From assembly GCA_963691705.1 (NCBI GenBank), contig OY829540.1, positions 5,098,001 to 5,162,000 of the forward strand: a stretch of DNA of 64,000 nucleotides, in the 5' to 3' direction. The notes beneath the pieces were generated by a model. It saw only the letters and a program-made list of their open reading frames with translations. It was not told the origin of the DNA and searched no databases. The number at the start of each line of letters is the position of its first letter. The first letter of the stretch is position 1. The stretch comes from Viola odorata. Lineage: Eukaryota; Streptophyta; Magnoliopsida; Malpighiales; Violaceae. Shown piece by piece: positions 11,852 through 24,542 of the stretch. The position numbers were made by a program, and so were the translations under genes.

Positions 11852-13186
11852 ATGGCTCAAGAGGGACTTTATGTTCATAAAGAAAGTGCTGCACTCAACC
11901 GTCCACCATATCTTGATGGAAACAACTACTTGCAATGGAAGACAAAGATGTTAGCCTTCCTAGGGGGACAAGATCAAATTATGTTGGATTGTGTTCTACA
12001 TGGATTTGTTACTCCCATAGAACCAGCTGCTGAAGATGGATCAACAAAACCTCTTCCTTTTGATAAATGGCCAGCTGGATCAATTGCAAGAAAGCAAAGT
12101 GAAGACAAGGCCAGGTTTGCTTTATTTTGTGCAATTTCTCAAAACGAATTTAATCGTGTTAGTGCTTGCAAATTGTCTAAAGATGTTTGGCAAACTTTGG
12201 AGACGGCACATGAAGGTACTCCTCAAGTAAGAACCATTCGACTCAACACACTCAAGCGTGAGTATGAATTACTAGGTATGAAAAGTGGTGAGTCTATTTA
12301 TGATTTAAGCACTAGAATTCAAAATATTTGCAATGCTATGGGAAATCTTGGATGGACTCCTAGTGATGAGGAGATGGTAAGAAAACTTCTTAGTATTTTA
12401 CCTAACTCTTGGAATGCCAAGACTTCTATTTTTGATGAGCTTGAAAAGAGACCTACCTTTTCTCAACTTGTTGGCTCTCTTACGGCATTTGAGTACAAAC
12501 TCAAAATGGGAGAACCGGGAGTGCAAAAAGTCAAGAGCAACAATGTAGCATTTGTTAGCAAGGCTCAAGAAGATGAGGAAGATATTGAGTCCTTAGCTCT
12601 CTTTGCTAGAAAATTCAAGAAATTTTGGCAAAAAGACAATAAGAAGCAAAGGTATCAAGGTGAACATTCTAACTCTTCTAAATACCAATTTAAGAATGAC
12701 CGTGTTGTGTGTTATGAGTGTGAAAAACCAGATCATGTTAAGAGTGAATGTCCCAACCTTGATAAGAAAAAGAGAATTGAGAAAAGATGCTCTAAAGATG
12801 TGAAGGATACTCGGAGGTATCCTAGAAGAGCTCTAAAAGCTTCAACTTGGGATGATGATGAAGTTGAAGAAGAAAGCAATCAATCCCAATCAGAAGGAGA
12901 AGAAGAGATATCCAACATATGTTTCTTTGCAAATGAAGATAACTCCTCCGATGAAGAAACCGAATTCTCCCTCATGGCTAAAGAAGATAGCGACAATGAT
13001 TCGGTTAGTGATAACAATTATTCTTTTGATCAATTACAAGAAGCTTTTAAAGATATAGGTACACATTTTCAAGAAATGTGCAAGAAAAATGCAAAGCTTG
13101 TTAAGGAACTAGATAACCTCAAAAATGACATAAGTGAGCTAGAAGAGCTAAATGAAGGGTTAACTAGTGAAAACAAAATTACTTGA
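11852..13186 (+). pseudogene. copia gag, truncated by a frame change
   Basis: The frame opens with an ATG at 11852 and encodes a retrotransposon Gag of the UBN2/DUF4219 type, with a YLDGNNYLQWKTKM segment near the start. A CCHC zinc knuckle (C-x2-C-x4-H-x4-C) lies near residue 290. An acidic region and a coiled-coil-like region follow. The frame ends at TGA 13184-13186, but the homologous coding sequence continues in the next frame from about 13175, so the stop is due to a frame change rather than a natural end. The downstream part (about 13175-13630) holds a second knuckle, C-x2-C-x4-H-x4-C, near 13485. Confidence 0.85.
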
Positions 13187-16100
13187 GAATGCATGTAATA
13201 AGCTCAAAAATGAAAATGCTATTTGTGAAAATTGTGCAAACTCTAGTAAAGAAGTAGCTAATCTAAATGAAAAGATTAAAGTTCTTGAAGCTACTTTAGC
13301 TAAATTTATTCAAAGTGCACAAAGTCACCAAGATTGCTTAAATGATCAAAAGACTAGTAGTGATAGAAGAGGTATTGGATTCAATCATTCTACTAGCATG
13401 AGTAATTCTAAAACTACTTTTGTTAAGGCAAGAAATTGTAACAATGCTAGTTCCTCAAATCACTCACATGTTAGACCTTTGTATAAATGTAGCTATTGCA
13501 ATAAAAATGGTCATTTGTCATATTTTTGCTATATTCGCAAAGGTGTTGTTTATGCAAAACAAATGAGGGCACAAAAGAGTGCATTTGCTAAGGAAGGACC
13601 CAAACGTGTTTGGGTTCCTAAAACTGACTAGTTTGTTTTGTAGATGTGCCGAAAACCCCATGCAAATAAATGGGTACTTGGATAGCGGGTGTTCGAGGCA
13701 CATGACGGGTGATAAGTCGAAATTCACCCATTTGAAGGAAGAAGATAGAGGGAACGTTCGATTTGGAGATAACCTAAAACGTAAAGTTTCGGGCATCGGT
13801 AAAGTTGGTCATTCTCCCTCTATTGAACATGTTTTATTTGTGCATGGCTTGAAATTTAATTTATTGAGCATAAGTCAATTATGTGATAAAGATTTAGTTG
13901 TTATTTTTACTTCTACTCACTGTGAAGTAAGAAATATTTTCACACGTGTTTTGGTGTTCATTGGTAATAGAGTTAGGAATATATATATGATTGATTTAAA
14001 TGATATTCCTAACAATGATCATACATGCTTAAGTGCTTTAGTTGATAATCCATCTATTTGGCATAGAAGACTTGTGCATGTAGGAATGGAAAACATTGCA
14101 AAGCTTTCTAGGAAAGAGCTTGTGAGAGGCTTACCTAAGATGAAGTATGAGAAGGAAGGCTTGTGTGATGCATGTCAATATGGGAAGCAAATTAAGAGTT
14201 CTTTCAAGCCTATAAAATTCGTCTCAACTTCAAGGCCATTACAACTCCTCCACCTTGACTTATTTGGTCCTATGAGAACGGTAAGTGTGGGAGGTAAGAG
14301 ATTTGTTTTTGTTATTGTGGATGATTATTCTAGATTTACTTGGGTTATTTTCTTGGCTCATAAAAATGATGCATGTGAAAAATTCAAACAACTTTGCAAA
14401 CGTATTCAAAATGAAAAAGGTTCCAAAATTTTCAAAATTAAAAGTGATCATGGTGGTGAATTTGAAAATGGCATGTTTCAAGATTTTTGCAATGAAAATG
14501 GTAATTTTCACAATTTTTCTTGTCCTCGCACTCCTCAACAAAATGGGGTAGTTGAAAGGAAAAATAGAACATTGCAAGAAACGGCTAGAACTCTTTTAAA
14601 TGAGCATAATACACCAAAACGTTTTTGGGCCGAAGCCGTTGCAACTGCATGTCATGTTTTAAATCGTGTTCTAATTCGACCATTGCTTAATAAAACTCCT
14701 TTCGAATTATGGCATGATAAGAAACCCACCATTGCTTACTTTAGAGTCTTTGGATGTAAATGTTTTATTCTTAACATCAAAGATAATTTGGGCAAATTTG
14801 ATGCAAAGTCGGATGAAGGTATTTTTCTTGGTTATTCTACTACTAGCAAAGCATATAGAGGTTATAATAAAAGAACTCTAGTTGTAGAAGAATCCATGCA
14901 CATTGCATTTGATGAGACTAATCCTTTTGAAAGTATGAAAAAGATAGCTAGTGATGATGATGAAGATTTTGGGAGCCTTCAAGTTAATCCTCCAACGACA
15001 ATCTCTAACAACTTGAAGGACAACTCTCCATCACTAGATAGCCCAGAAATTCAAGAGGAGAAAGAATCAGAAGAAGAGGTCCTTGAGGATGCAAATGATG
15101 TAGTCAATCAAAATGATCAAGGTCCCTCCAATTCCAAATCTTGGAAAATCATGGAAGCACATCCACAAGAACAAATCATAGGTAATATCCGAAGCAAAGG
15201 TATTGCCACTCGCTCTTCTCTTAGAAATTTGAATGATCATCATGCTTTTGTTTCTCAATTTGAACCTAAGAAATTTGATGATGCTTTGCATGATGAATAT
15301 TGGATGATTGCCATGCAAGAGGAACTAAATCAATTTGAATGAAATTGTGTTTGGAAGTTAGTTCCTAGGCCTAGTAACCACACTATTATTGGTACCAAGT
15401 GGGTTTTTAGAAACAAACTTGATGAGTCGGGAAATGTTATTAGAAATAAAGCTAGATTGGTGGCCCAAGGGTACAACCAACAAGAAGGTATTGATTTTGA
15501 TGAAACATTTACCCCGGTTGCTAGACTTGAAGCCATACGCATGTTATTAGCATTTGCATGTTTTAAGAATATGAGTTTATATCAAATGGATGTTAAAAGT
15601 GCATTTTTGAATGGTTACATTATGGAAGAAGTGTATGTCAAACAACCCCCCGGCTTTGAAGATCATAAATTTCCTAACCATGTTTTTAAATTGGAAAAGG
15701 CTTTGTATGGTCTTAAACAAGCACCTAGAGCTTGGTATGATCGTTTAAGTCAATTTTTGCTGAAAAATGGTTTTAAGATGGGAAAAATCGATTCTACGCT
15801 CTTCACTAAACGTGATGGTAAACATATGTTAATTGTGCAAATTTATGTTGACGATATTATCTTTGGTGCTACTAATGATTCTTTGTGCAAGGAATTTGAA
15901 AAATGTATGCATAGTGAATTTGAGATGAGCATGATGGGAGAATTGACATTCTTCCTTGGACTCCAAATCCGACAATCTAAAGAGGGTATCTTTATCAATC
16001 AAGCAAAATACATCAAAGATCTCCTCAATAAATATGGCTACAAAGATGTCAAAGAGAGTCATATTCCCCTCAGTCCGACCACCAATTTTGACAAAGACGA

Positions 16101-16791
16101 AAATGGTAAAGATGTAGACATTACTCTTTATCGAGGTATGATTGGTAGTCTTTTATATTTAACGGCAAGTAGACCGGATATAATGTTTAGCGTTTGTCTA
16201 TTTGCTCGTTATCAATCTTGTCCTAAAGAGTCTCATTTATGTGCATTGAAAAGAATTTTTAAATATTTGAAAGGCACATCTAAATTAGGACTTTGGTATC
16301 CAAAAGGATCTAGCATTGCTCTAGTTGGCTATTCTGATTCTGATTTTGCAGGTTGTAGAATTGATAGGAAAAGCACTAGTGGCACTTGTCATTTCTTAGG
16401 ACAAGCTTTGGTTTCTTGGTCTAGTAAGAAACAAAATTCAGTAGCAACTTCCACTACGGAAGTTGAATATATTGCATGTGGATCTTGTGTAGCACAAGTC
16501 TTATGGATGAAACAAACTTTAGAAGATTTTGGTTTAAAGTTTAGTAAGATTCCTATTTATTGTGATAGCACAAGTGCAATAAAATTGACCAAGAATCCTA
16601 TAAGTCACTCACGGACTAAACATATTGATGTTAGACACCATTTTATCCGTGATCATTTAGCCAAAGGGGATATTTCGCTTTAATTTTTTGGTACTAATAG
16701 TCAACTTGCAGACATTTTCACTAAGCCTCTTGCAAAGGATCGTTTCGTGGAGCTAAGACATGAAATCGGCATTTGCTATCCATTTGAGTAA
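13187..16791 (+). pseudogene. copia pol with frame change and two stops
   Basis: After the Gag tail the reading frame changes again around 13600-13640. The aspartic protease then begins with the DSGCSRHMTG motif. Integrase follows: an HHCC zinc finger (WHRRLVH...CDACQYGK), then a DDE core with LDLFGP, VDDYSR and PQQNGVVERKNR. Reverse transcriptase has the [10 protein letters not shown] motif and the catalytic YVDD at about 15844-15855. RNase H (DSDFAG, STSG, TEVEY) ends the region. An in-frame TGA at 15340-15342 separates integrase from reverse transcriptase. A TAA at 16681-16683 cuts the last 36 codons, which otherwise continue to 16791. These lesions make the product non-functional as it stands. 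Confidence 0.88.
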
Positions 16792-17164
16792 TCTCAATCG
16801 GTATTTCTAGAACTCTTTCTTTTAAATTTATATTTGAGAGATTATTTATGTTGTGCTGCTTTTAAATGTGAATATATAATCATTATTTCGAAGGAGAGAT
16901 TACATTGTCAGAAATCTTTGAAAATGAACTTAGGATCCGTATGTGTATCTGACTCTTTTTGACAAATAAGAGGGTAAGCCGCATGTATCAAATTTTCTTT
17001 GACAAATCGAAGTACATTTTTTTATAGCTTAATCAGAAAATATGGACCCGAGGGAGTATATATATAGTCTTCTTCTCTCCAAAATCCATCGATCCTCCAC
17101 ACCTCTAGAGAAATCCAAAATTTCCAAACCAAAAGCCTAACCTTCATTGTTTCGGATTTTTAAG

Positions 17165-17335
17165 ATGCTATCCTTTGAGATGAGGATGATGTTGGCAATT
17201 TTGGCATTGATGATTTCGCTTTTTATTTTACCCCTTCTTATCATAAATAATTGTCCAAAGAATGTTGACATGTTCTTTTGTCCTAAGTGTCATTGCCCTC
17301 CGTGTCTTTGCCCTCAACCTCAATGTACTCTTTAA
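17165..17335 (+). CDS. Small membrane/cysteine-rich ORF in the pol-LTR spacer
   Basis: A 56-residue frame lies between pol and the 3' LTR. The N-terminal half has one hydrophobic segment of about 20 residues (LAILALMISLFILPLLII), which would span a membrane. The tail is rich in Cys and Pro (CPKCHCPPCLCPQPQC). A TATA-like sequence (TATATATAG) lies at about 17056-17066, and a plant-like leader follows. I do not recognise the protein. Some Sireviruses carry an extra gene at this position, but I see no similarity that would name this one an envelope protein. It may be captured host sequence or chance. Confidence 0.35.
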   Translation: MLSFEMRMMLAILALMISLFILPLLIINNCPKNVDMFFCPKCHCPPCLCPQPQCTL

Positions 17336-17556
17336 TCACATTTTTTGAGCATTTTGTATTTCCTTTATCCATTCCTGTTTAAATTTTCGTTTCTAAACTT
17401 TACATTTATGGTTTGTAATAATTTTTGGGTTGGATAATTGTTGCGCTATTACTTTTATGAAGTAATATTTATATTATGCTTGCTCCTTAAATATTTTCCT
17501 TGCCTTAATTAATTGGTAAAAATATTTTGATGTTGTTTTCCCTTTTTGTTAATGAC

Positions 17557-17808
17557 AAAGGGGGAGAAAATATATGGGAGCAATTTTTTCTTTGCTATGC
17601 TCCATATGCACTAACGCTTTTATGTAGGGGGAGCATTGCGGCTCCATAATCAAAATTGATATGATCAATTTTGGTAGCATATCGATAGGGGGAGCACTTC
17701 GGCAAAGATATAGGGGGAGTAATTCTTCTCCTTTGTTCTTTAATTTAAAATTGCGTGTTCATATTCTCTTAAATTAATTTGTGGTTGTCATCATCAAAAA
17801 GGGGGAGA
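17557..17808 (+). other. Multiple polypurine tracts
   Basis: Five purine runs centred on GGGGGAG occur at about 17557-17570, 17626-17633, 17687-17694, 17712-17719 and 17796-17808. The last abuts the 3' LTR and is the likely functional primer for plus-strand synthesis. Repeated tracts of this kind are a known feature of Sireviruses. Confidence 0.8.
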
Positions 17809-17809
17809 T

Positions 17810-18885
17810 TGTTGGCCCAAGGGCTCATTAAATCTTGTTTTGATGAATTAAGGACACACAAATTAATTAATATACTAACGCAATTTTAAGTTAAAGTATT
17901 TGTAGTTTGCGACAAGACAACAAAAAGAAGCAACGAATCAATTATCGCAAGCTCGAAGAATCAAGTGTATATTAGAGCATTAAACTTGTAAGTATGATTC
18001 TAATTAGCACTTGATTTATGTTCGATAATATCTCAAGAAAAGTGTCAAAAGATTTTTTACACGAAAAACAATTTTTGGAAAAAGAGTTTTTGATTTCACT
18101 GTAGCAACGGAGAGTTTCACTGTAGCAACGGATAAACTCACTGTAGCAACGGGAACGAATAGTTTCACCGTAGCAACGGATAGGCTTACTGTAGCAACGG
18201 ATAGTTTCACTGTAGCAACGGACATATTTTTTACTGTAGCAAACGGCTAGTTTTTGGCTCCTTCCTTCATGAATGAGCCTCTACTCATTTGACACTATAA
18301 ATACTCATCTAAGATGAGTTATTCAAGAACAAGAAAGCATTTATATTTTCTATATACACAAATTACATTTACAAACTCTCTTAATCAAAGTTTTATAACG
18401 CAAGCTTCACATATCGGTTTTCAACCATTCTTGCGTCTTTCAATTCGAGTTTGGATCGCTTTCTTCTTGAGGTATTATTGTTCATTTATTGGTGTTATTT
18501 TGAATCATACATTTATTATTTGTACACCAATTCTTTGTTGCAAATATTATTAATTCAATTGTGAAGGTTCTTCAATCCTTACCTTGAAAGAGGATTGTAT
18601 AACGGTTGTGGTTGAGCCTGTAAAAACTAAAGTGTAAGGTTGTAGTTGAGCCCGCAAAAACTACGGTGTAAGGTTGTGAGCTGAACCCGTAAAAGCTCAA
18701 GGTAATAGCAAAGGTGTTTGCATTAGAAAATCCTAAGGGTGAAGCTCTTAGGTAATGGAGTACAATTCGGATTGTGAATTGGAACCACTATAACTCCTTG
18801 TGTTTTTGCTATTTTTCCTTACATTTTGTGTGCGATTTTTTATTGCCTATTCACCCCCCTCTAGGCCGGAATTATTGTTTTATCA
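17810..18885 (+). repeat. 3' LTR of the copia element
   Basis: It is 1076 bases long and matches the 5' LTR except for about 20 single-base changes and the loss (or lack of gain) of one 24-base repeat unit, leaving seven CACTGTAGCAACGG-type units. Its TATA box lies at about 18295-18304. It points towards the methyltransferase pseudogene, which begins about 700 bases downstream. Confidence 0.93.
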
Positions 18886-19594
18886 ACTTTCTCATCAAGT
18901 ATTTATTATAATCAATTAATTAAACACCCTTAAACCCTTGTAATTAACCTAAATCTTAACCCTAAACTTTTGAGCCTTTAAAACCTAAACACTAGACATT
19001 AAAAATGTAGGTGGATAGATTCTAAAAATTCACAAACCTTAAACTTTATATCCCTTTTAAAACCCAACCTAAATCCTAATGCTAAGCCGTTGAAATTTTA
19101 TACCCAGTATCAATTCAAATGTTTAAAATCTAAAGCTTTAGACTTTAGACTTTAGACCCTAAAATTAATTTAGATTAATAAATTTATTAAGTAATTTTTA
19201 AGACTTTTTTTTCTAAGAATTTTTTTTTAAAAAAAAAACATAACAAGTATTACCAATTTTTTATTTAATGAATGATAACACATGTCAATATAACAAAATG
19301 TATAGATCGATTTATTATTTATTATTCATATATTTTTAGAGTAGTATTATAAATACAAATAAATCCTACGAAATTTTTATACACTAACGAATTTTGCCCT
19401 TTTAATTTAATGTTTTATTGTTTTTGTTTTAAAATTGATTCTTAAAAAAAATAGCAAAACAAGAAGAAGAAAAAACTTGGTTCTAAATTTATTTGGATAG
19501 AATCGTCCTAATTATTTTCTTTTCTTTTCTTTTGATTGACAGTTGGGCCAGTAAGAATCGTCCTCTGTTTTCCAGCATTCATCGCTCTTCCGCC
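18886..19594. other. AT-rich spacer with degenerate CCTAAA runs
   Basis: Between the 3' LTR and the methyltransferase pseudogene the DNA is very AT-rich. At 18920-19165 it has many scattered CCCTAAA/ACCTAAA-like words. They are too degenerate to call an interstitial telomere array. No coding frame is seen. Confidence 0.5.
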
Positions 19595-21923
19595 ATGAAC
19601 ATGATCCTTCTACCTTCCCGCGTTTCCATTCCACTCACCAGACCCTGCTCTTCCGGTACAGCTCCCACTAGTTTAACCACCACCAAACCCTTTCGTTGCG
19701 CCGCCTCCGCAAAGCAGCACCAGTTCAATTCATCAGACGACGGCTCCGGTGGAGCAAGGAAATTTTCTAACAGTGACCCAATACGCTTAGGTACACTTTG
19801 CTCCTGTGGAAGAAGACATTTCATCGACTGTCACCGCTTTACTTCCATCTCTTCCTTCAAACGCTTCCGATTTACAGTCTGATTATAGGGTATGGTTTCT
19901 CCTCTGTTCATTGCATTTAGTATCAGTTATCGCAACAGAATAGAATCTTTACCGACCCAACAAATTAATTTTGTGCGAATTGTTCACGAAGAACAAATTT
20001 ACTGAATAAATGGAGATTTTAACATTTTCTTAATTTTGGAGAATTGTTATGATGGTAGATGTAACAAAAGTCATGTTTACAGACGGTGTTGAATAGAGTT
20101 CACCCGCCCAGGCCGGATTGATATGAGGAATCTTTTGCATCTGTTTTGAATTCGGGTATGAAACCCTATGAGGCGTGCCCTTTTCTGGGTTTTTTTATTA
20201 TGGGTATCACTGAGGTTTTTTATGTATTTCTTGGCTTGTTATGTTTTGCTCGTTGGTAAGGTTGCAGCTTACAAATCAGAGATCTTTGCTAATTTAAGGG
20301 GAAAGGCTGAGAAAGTGTTGGAGCTTGGAGTTGGCACGGGTCCTAACCTCAAATACTATGCAACTGATGCTAATATGCTGGTTTATGGTGTCGATCCAAA
20401 CAGAAAGATGGAAAAATATGCTCAGGTAGCAGCCAGGGAAGCAGGCCTTCCGCATGACAATATCAAGTTTATACAAGCTGTATGTATGTTGCTCCCTCAT
20501 TTTACATATCAATTCCATTACTTTCTTTTAGTATATGCCATTCGGTCCCTTAAGAGTGGTCACCAATTTGCTATGTTTGACGTGTTTACAGAGCTAATAC
20601 TTCAATTAGTTAGCAGAGAGGTCTAAACGACTGAAAAAGGTTTTATCTTTTAGAGGATAGATCGTACAGAAAGAATGTTACCATGTTCTAAAGAGGTACT
20701 AATAGTTGCTTTACGTCTTTAGAAAAATGTCTAAATAAACCGACAACTGCCCATTAGTTTTGCGACATGACCTGAGATGTCTCTTCTTTGAATCTCTTGA
20801 TCATTGTTTTAGGATCCCAATTTAATCTTGTAGTTTGTGTAAATGGTGATATGTAGTACCTGCCCAGTTAATATCTGTTATCTGAATGTCAAAACACTTT
20901 GATCTTTATTGAATTTGAACTTATTGATTATGTCCAGGTTGACGCAATTGTTGGAACTCTCGTACTTTGTTCTGTTAAATATGCTGAGCAGACGTTGCAA
21001 GGTACTAATCAGTTTCTCTTTTTGGGATGTGAACTTCATATTTAGAAACTGAGATGGAAATGATCATTCACCAAGTTCAGATTTGATTTTCTTCATTTGT
21101 TTAAATGTTGTTCTTCAGGAGAATGATATAATACTCACTTTACTAATTAAGAACAAAGAATATAAACATAGAAACTCTATGAGGAAACCATCACTTAAGA
21201 ATTGTAAAGAGAGAACACTATGGTTGAAACATAGATAGTGAATTGACATGCCTGAAACACCATTCATTTGGTTATTTTTTCTGTTCCATTTTTTAGGAGC
21301 TAAACTTTTTTCCCCTCTGCGCAAGCGCTTATTTGTCATGTTTCCCCCCCCCCCCCCACAAACAGAAGCAATATAGTGATTTGAAATCAGCATCTTGTAA
21401 CTATGGATGCAGAAAAACTAGCACTGTCTGCCATGAGATTAGAAGTTCTCATTTTCCCTTAAAACTCATGCTAACGTCGAAAAACTGAAAAGTTAAAGCT
21501 GTTATGAACTGAAAACTGAAAACTTCAAATTAAACCTTTCGTGTAGAGTTGAAGGGGGTACTTAAACCAGGTGGGGTTTACTTATTTGTGGAGCACGTGG
21601 CTGCGAAAGGTAATGAACTAACTTCTTAAATCCATTGGCAAGAGTAAGACAGTGTACCTTCTTCAGTTATGGAGATCATTCATTACTTATTGTTGTTGCT
21701 TACGACATTTTGGGAGATGTAGATGGAACATTTCTTAGATCCCTACAGGGTTTCCTCAATCCCTTGCGAGAGGCGGTTGCTGATGGTTGTCACTTAACCA
21801 GGGAAACAGGAAGGAAGATTTTTGAAGCTGGCTTTGGAGGCGTCGATCTAACTTCTAAGCACGTCCTTCATTTTCAATGCTTTGTTTATTAATCCTCATG
21901 TGTATGGAATAGCCAGGAAGTAA
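19595..21923 (+). pseudogene. SAM-dependent methyltransferase pseudogene (At1g69526-like)
   Basis: Exon-like blocks lie at 19595-19889, 20093-20175, 20261-20479, 20938-21001, 21547-21609 and 21723-21923. Block 1 looks like a plastid transit peptide and then has CSCGRRHF, a hallmark of the At1g69520/23/26 methyltransferases. Block 3 carries the SAM-binding motif I (VLELGVGTGPN) and VDPN. Block 4 has GTLVLCSV, block 5 LKPGGVYLFVEHVAAK and block 6 VADGCHLTRETG. The gene is broken in several places: a frame change near 19826, a TGA in place of a conserved Trp codon at 20119-20121, about 11 residues missing before block 4, and a frame change near 21860 before the conserved NPHVYG tail. The donor after block 2 is also poor. 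Family members are plastid proteins of unproven substrate. Confidence 0.85.
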
Positions 21924-24542
21924 AAGCAAGAGCAAATGGTACTGTACATGCAGTTGAGGCAAATCTTAAGGTGTAATTATCGCACATGTGAAACGGACAA
22001 TTTCCCAGAAAGATAGATCAGGAAAAGCTGCTTGCCATTCTGCAAGTTTTAGTTTGATGGTTGTCTCAAATTTAATGTACTTAATCAGTTTAGATAAGAA
22101 GATGGTGTTCCATTTTATTTCATTGCAACATAGAGATTTTGTAAGTTACGACTTGCTTAACTCTGACAGATTGACTTGACTACCATTCAACTCCTTCAAT
22201 TTTTTATCTTAAATATCATGCCTGCAGACTTGTCAGTTGCTGATGATAGATATTAAAGATTTATTTATTACTAAAATCTCAAATGAATGCTCTGAGAGTT
22301 ATCTATCTTTAAGGTCCGATAATATATTTGAATTTGAATAATTTTTTATCTGCGAAAGGTGGGAAAATACCTTAGAGAAAAAAGAAAAAAAAAGAAATCT
22401 AAATTTCTAATAATTGATTTAGTCATGGCTTGGTTGCCTAATGCCTACCTTTTCAACCCTGGTGTCTATGGAAAGTTATTTCATGGATGGGGCCTTAAAT
22501 CTCAACATTAAGACATTATTAATGGTTGTGAGTTAAACTAATTACTAATTAGTACCAAATCTCTATTTGGATTTTATAGTGTTTGCAAATTGAAATTGAA
22601 ATCATATTAATAAATTCTCTTCTTTGTTTTTGTTTTATGTGTCTGCTCTCTAATTATGGTATTATTTGGTGGGTAGGATGCCAATGATTTCTGCCTAATC
22701 AATAATTTAAGTTTGATTAATGGAAAAACACTATAGTGTCAAATGAGGGTGGTCCACATCCTTAGCTGTAAGAGATGTTAGAATTAGCAGAACGTCACGA
22801 CATTAATATGTTAGTTACTATCATTAGCCGCTGATGACTTGCTAAATAAAGAATAAAAGTTTAAAGATGGTCCTTGTGTTTAATACATCATGTTATTAAT
22901 TTGTGCTTTATAACTTTCTATAGCTAGTAATATTAATCAACACCAATAAATCTAATCAAAAAGCCTTCTTTTCAGGTAAAATATGAACTTCAAAAATAAA
23001 AAATAAAAAATGTGATTAATAGACTCAGTTGATATGATATTCGGTACGGGAAAATTTTAAATTCAAATCTTCTTATTTACGTTTATATTTTAAAAATAAA
23101 TATTATAATTCAAATGAATTAAAAAAGTCGAGATAAACTAAAAAAATCTCATAACTTTTTATTCTTATTGTAGTACTTTTTTTATTCGTGAAAAGTAATG
23201 GAACAATAATCAATAAATGATTAGTACTGCAATTAATTTATAGTATTTATCAATTATGAAATATATTTTTACATTGAAAATTTTAATTCAATAACTAAAA
23301 AAGAAAACGAAAATGTATATTTTACTTATCCGTACGGTTTGATATGGCTAAAAAATACTTATAACTCAAATGAACTAAAAGAAATCCAGAAAAATTAATT
23401 CTTGTACTATGTCATACCAGCACTAATACAATTATGCACCGATTATACTGTCATCACTCTCGTTAATTCCTTTTTGTTCTTTTCTTTTTGTTTTTTTTCC
23501 CTCTCTCTGCTTTTGGTGCTTTGAAAAGAAAGGACGACTGTAAAGAAATGCACAAAGACGGAGGACTTCCTTGCAAATGAGGAAAACGAAAAGAACAACC
23601 ACCTTTAATTGACAAATAAATAAATTACTAGTAATAATTCATTAAACTAATCCACTCTCACCGATAAGTTAGGGTTTTGAATCTTTTGATATAATTTCCT
23701 GCGCTTTCTTCATTGTAGCAGAAGCAGTTGCCACGCCCAGCATTTCGTCTTCAGTCTTCTTCAACCACACTTTTATGGCAATCTCTCGTCTCTGGTCTTC
23801 TCCTTCTACACTTGCACAATTTTTTTCTACATGACTTTGATCAGCTACACTCAGTCCTAGCTTCAGCATACTAGTTTTGCTATTTACTTATGCCTTTGAC
23901 ATGCCTAGAACAAGAAAGTAGCAAACTTTTTTGTGAACTTTACCTGGGTAGTTGATGTTTTCATTTTATCAGTTGAAGTATTTATTTATTTCTGATGGGT
24001 TTGATTAATTTTTTTCTTGTGCTTTTACATGCTATACTGCCATTGTTGTGCTTCTGATTGTATCATTTGCTGTCCCTCCTGAAAAAGGTTGTTGTGGGTT
24101 CATATTTTTCGTGCTTGTGCTCAAGAATTATAATTTAATGTTATTTTACTTTTGCAGATTTTATAATGTTCTATTTTTTTTTTCTCCTGGTAGGTTTTCA
24201 TGTATGATACAAATGAATGGCAGGTTGAAGGTTGGTTTTGATAATAAATCTCTAGTTTTTCTGCGGGTTTCGTGTGATGTTAGGAGTGGTGGAAGTTTGT
24301 AAAGCAGTCTTCATCTGGCTTGAACAAGGAGATGGTGGTTGTTTGTAATTGGAGCTTCTGGTTTTATCCTTTGTTTGATCGTTTTTTAAGCGTAGACCTT
24401 TGACCTCTGAAGAAGGTCAGTTGCGAATTATTTTGTCCTCAGCTTTTATGAATTCCAGTGAAGGTGAAATCACTTGTGGTTTATTATAAAGCTTGAAAGT
24501 GGGAGGGGTTGACTTTAGAGTGGTTCATAAAAAATAGCTAAA
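21924..24542. other. Spacer and probable 5' leader of the RING gene
   Basis: The first 1.5 kb is AT-rich with no gene seen. From about 23480 a CT-rich tract and several intron-like signals suggest the promoter and spliced leader of the RING gene. On the minus strand a 66-codon frame at 23669-23869 has ordinary codon use but no recognisable domain. Confidence 0.45.
23669..23869 (-). CDS. Unrecognised 66-residue ORF
   Basis: This frame runs from ATG to TAA with a charged, helix-prone composition (KVWLKKTEDEMLG...KKAQEIISK). It has no signal peptide and no membrane segment. It lies antisense to the probable leader of the RING gene. I do not recognise it. A chance frame is as likely as a small gene. 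Confidence 0.2.
   Translation of the reverse strand: MLKLGLSVADQSHVEKNCASVEGEDQRREIAIKVWLKKTEDEMLGVATASATMKKAQEIISKDSKP

Larger units (their letters stand above)
10687..18890 (+). mobile_element. Sirevirus-like Ty1/copia LTR retrotransposon
   Basis: This is a structurally complete element with two LTRs (10692-11791 and 17810-18885), each starting TG and ending CA. It is flanked by the 5-bp target duplication ACTTT (10687-10691 and 18886-18890). The order gag, protease, integrase, reverse transcriptase, RNase H is that of Ty1/copia. The Sirevirus lineage is suggested by five GGGGGAG polypurine tracts before the 3' LTR and by a long spacer after pol. The LTRs differ at roughly 20 positions, nearly all transitions, plus one repeat unit of about 24 bases, so the insertion is fairly recent. 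The coding region is broken by two frame changes and two in-frame stops, so this copy is not autonomous. Confidence 0.93.

Noticed and set aside
18920..19170. Interstitial telomere repeat
   Set aside because: CCCTAAA-like words are present but irregular, with no run of consecutive exact units.
21342..21357. Run of 14 C residues as a functional site
   Set aside because: A homopolymer in an intron-like spacer of the pseudogene; it may even be of uncertain length in the assembly.
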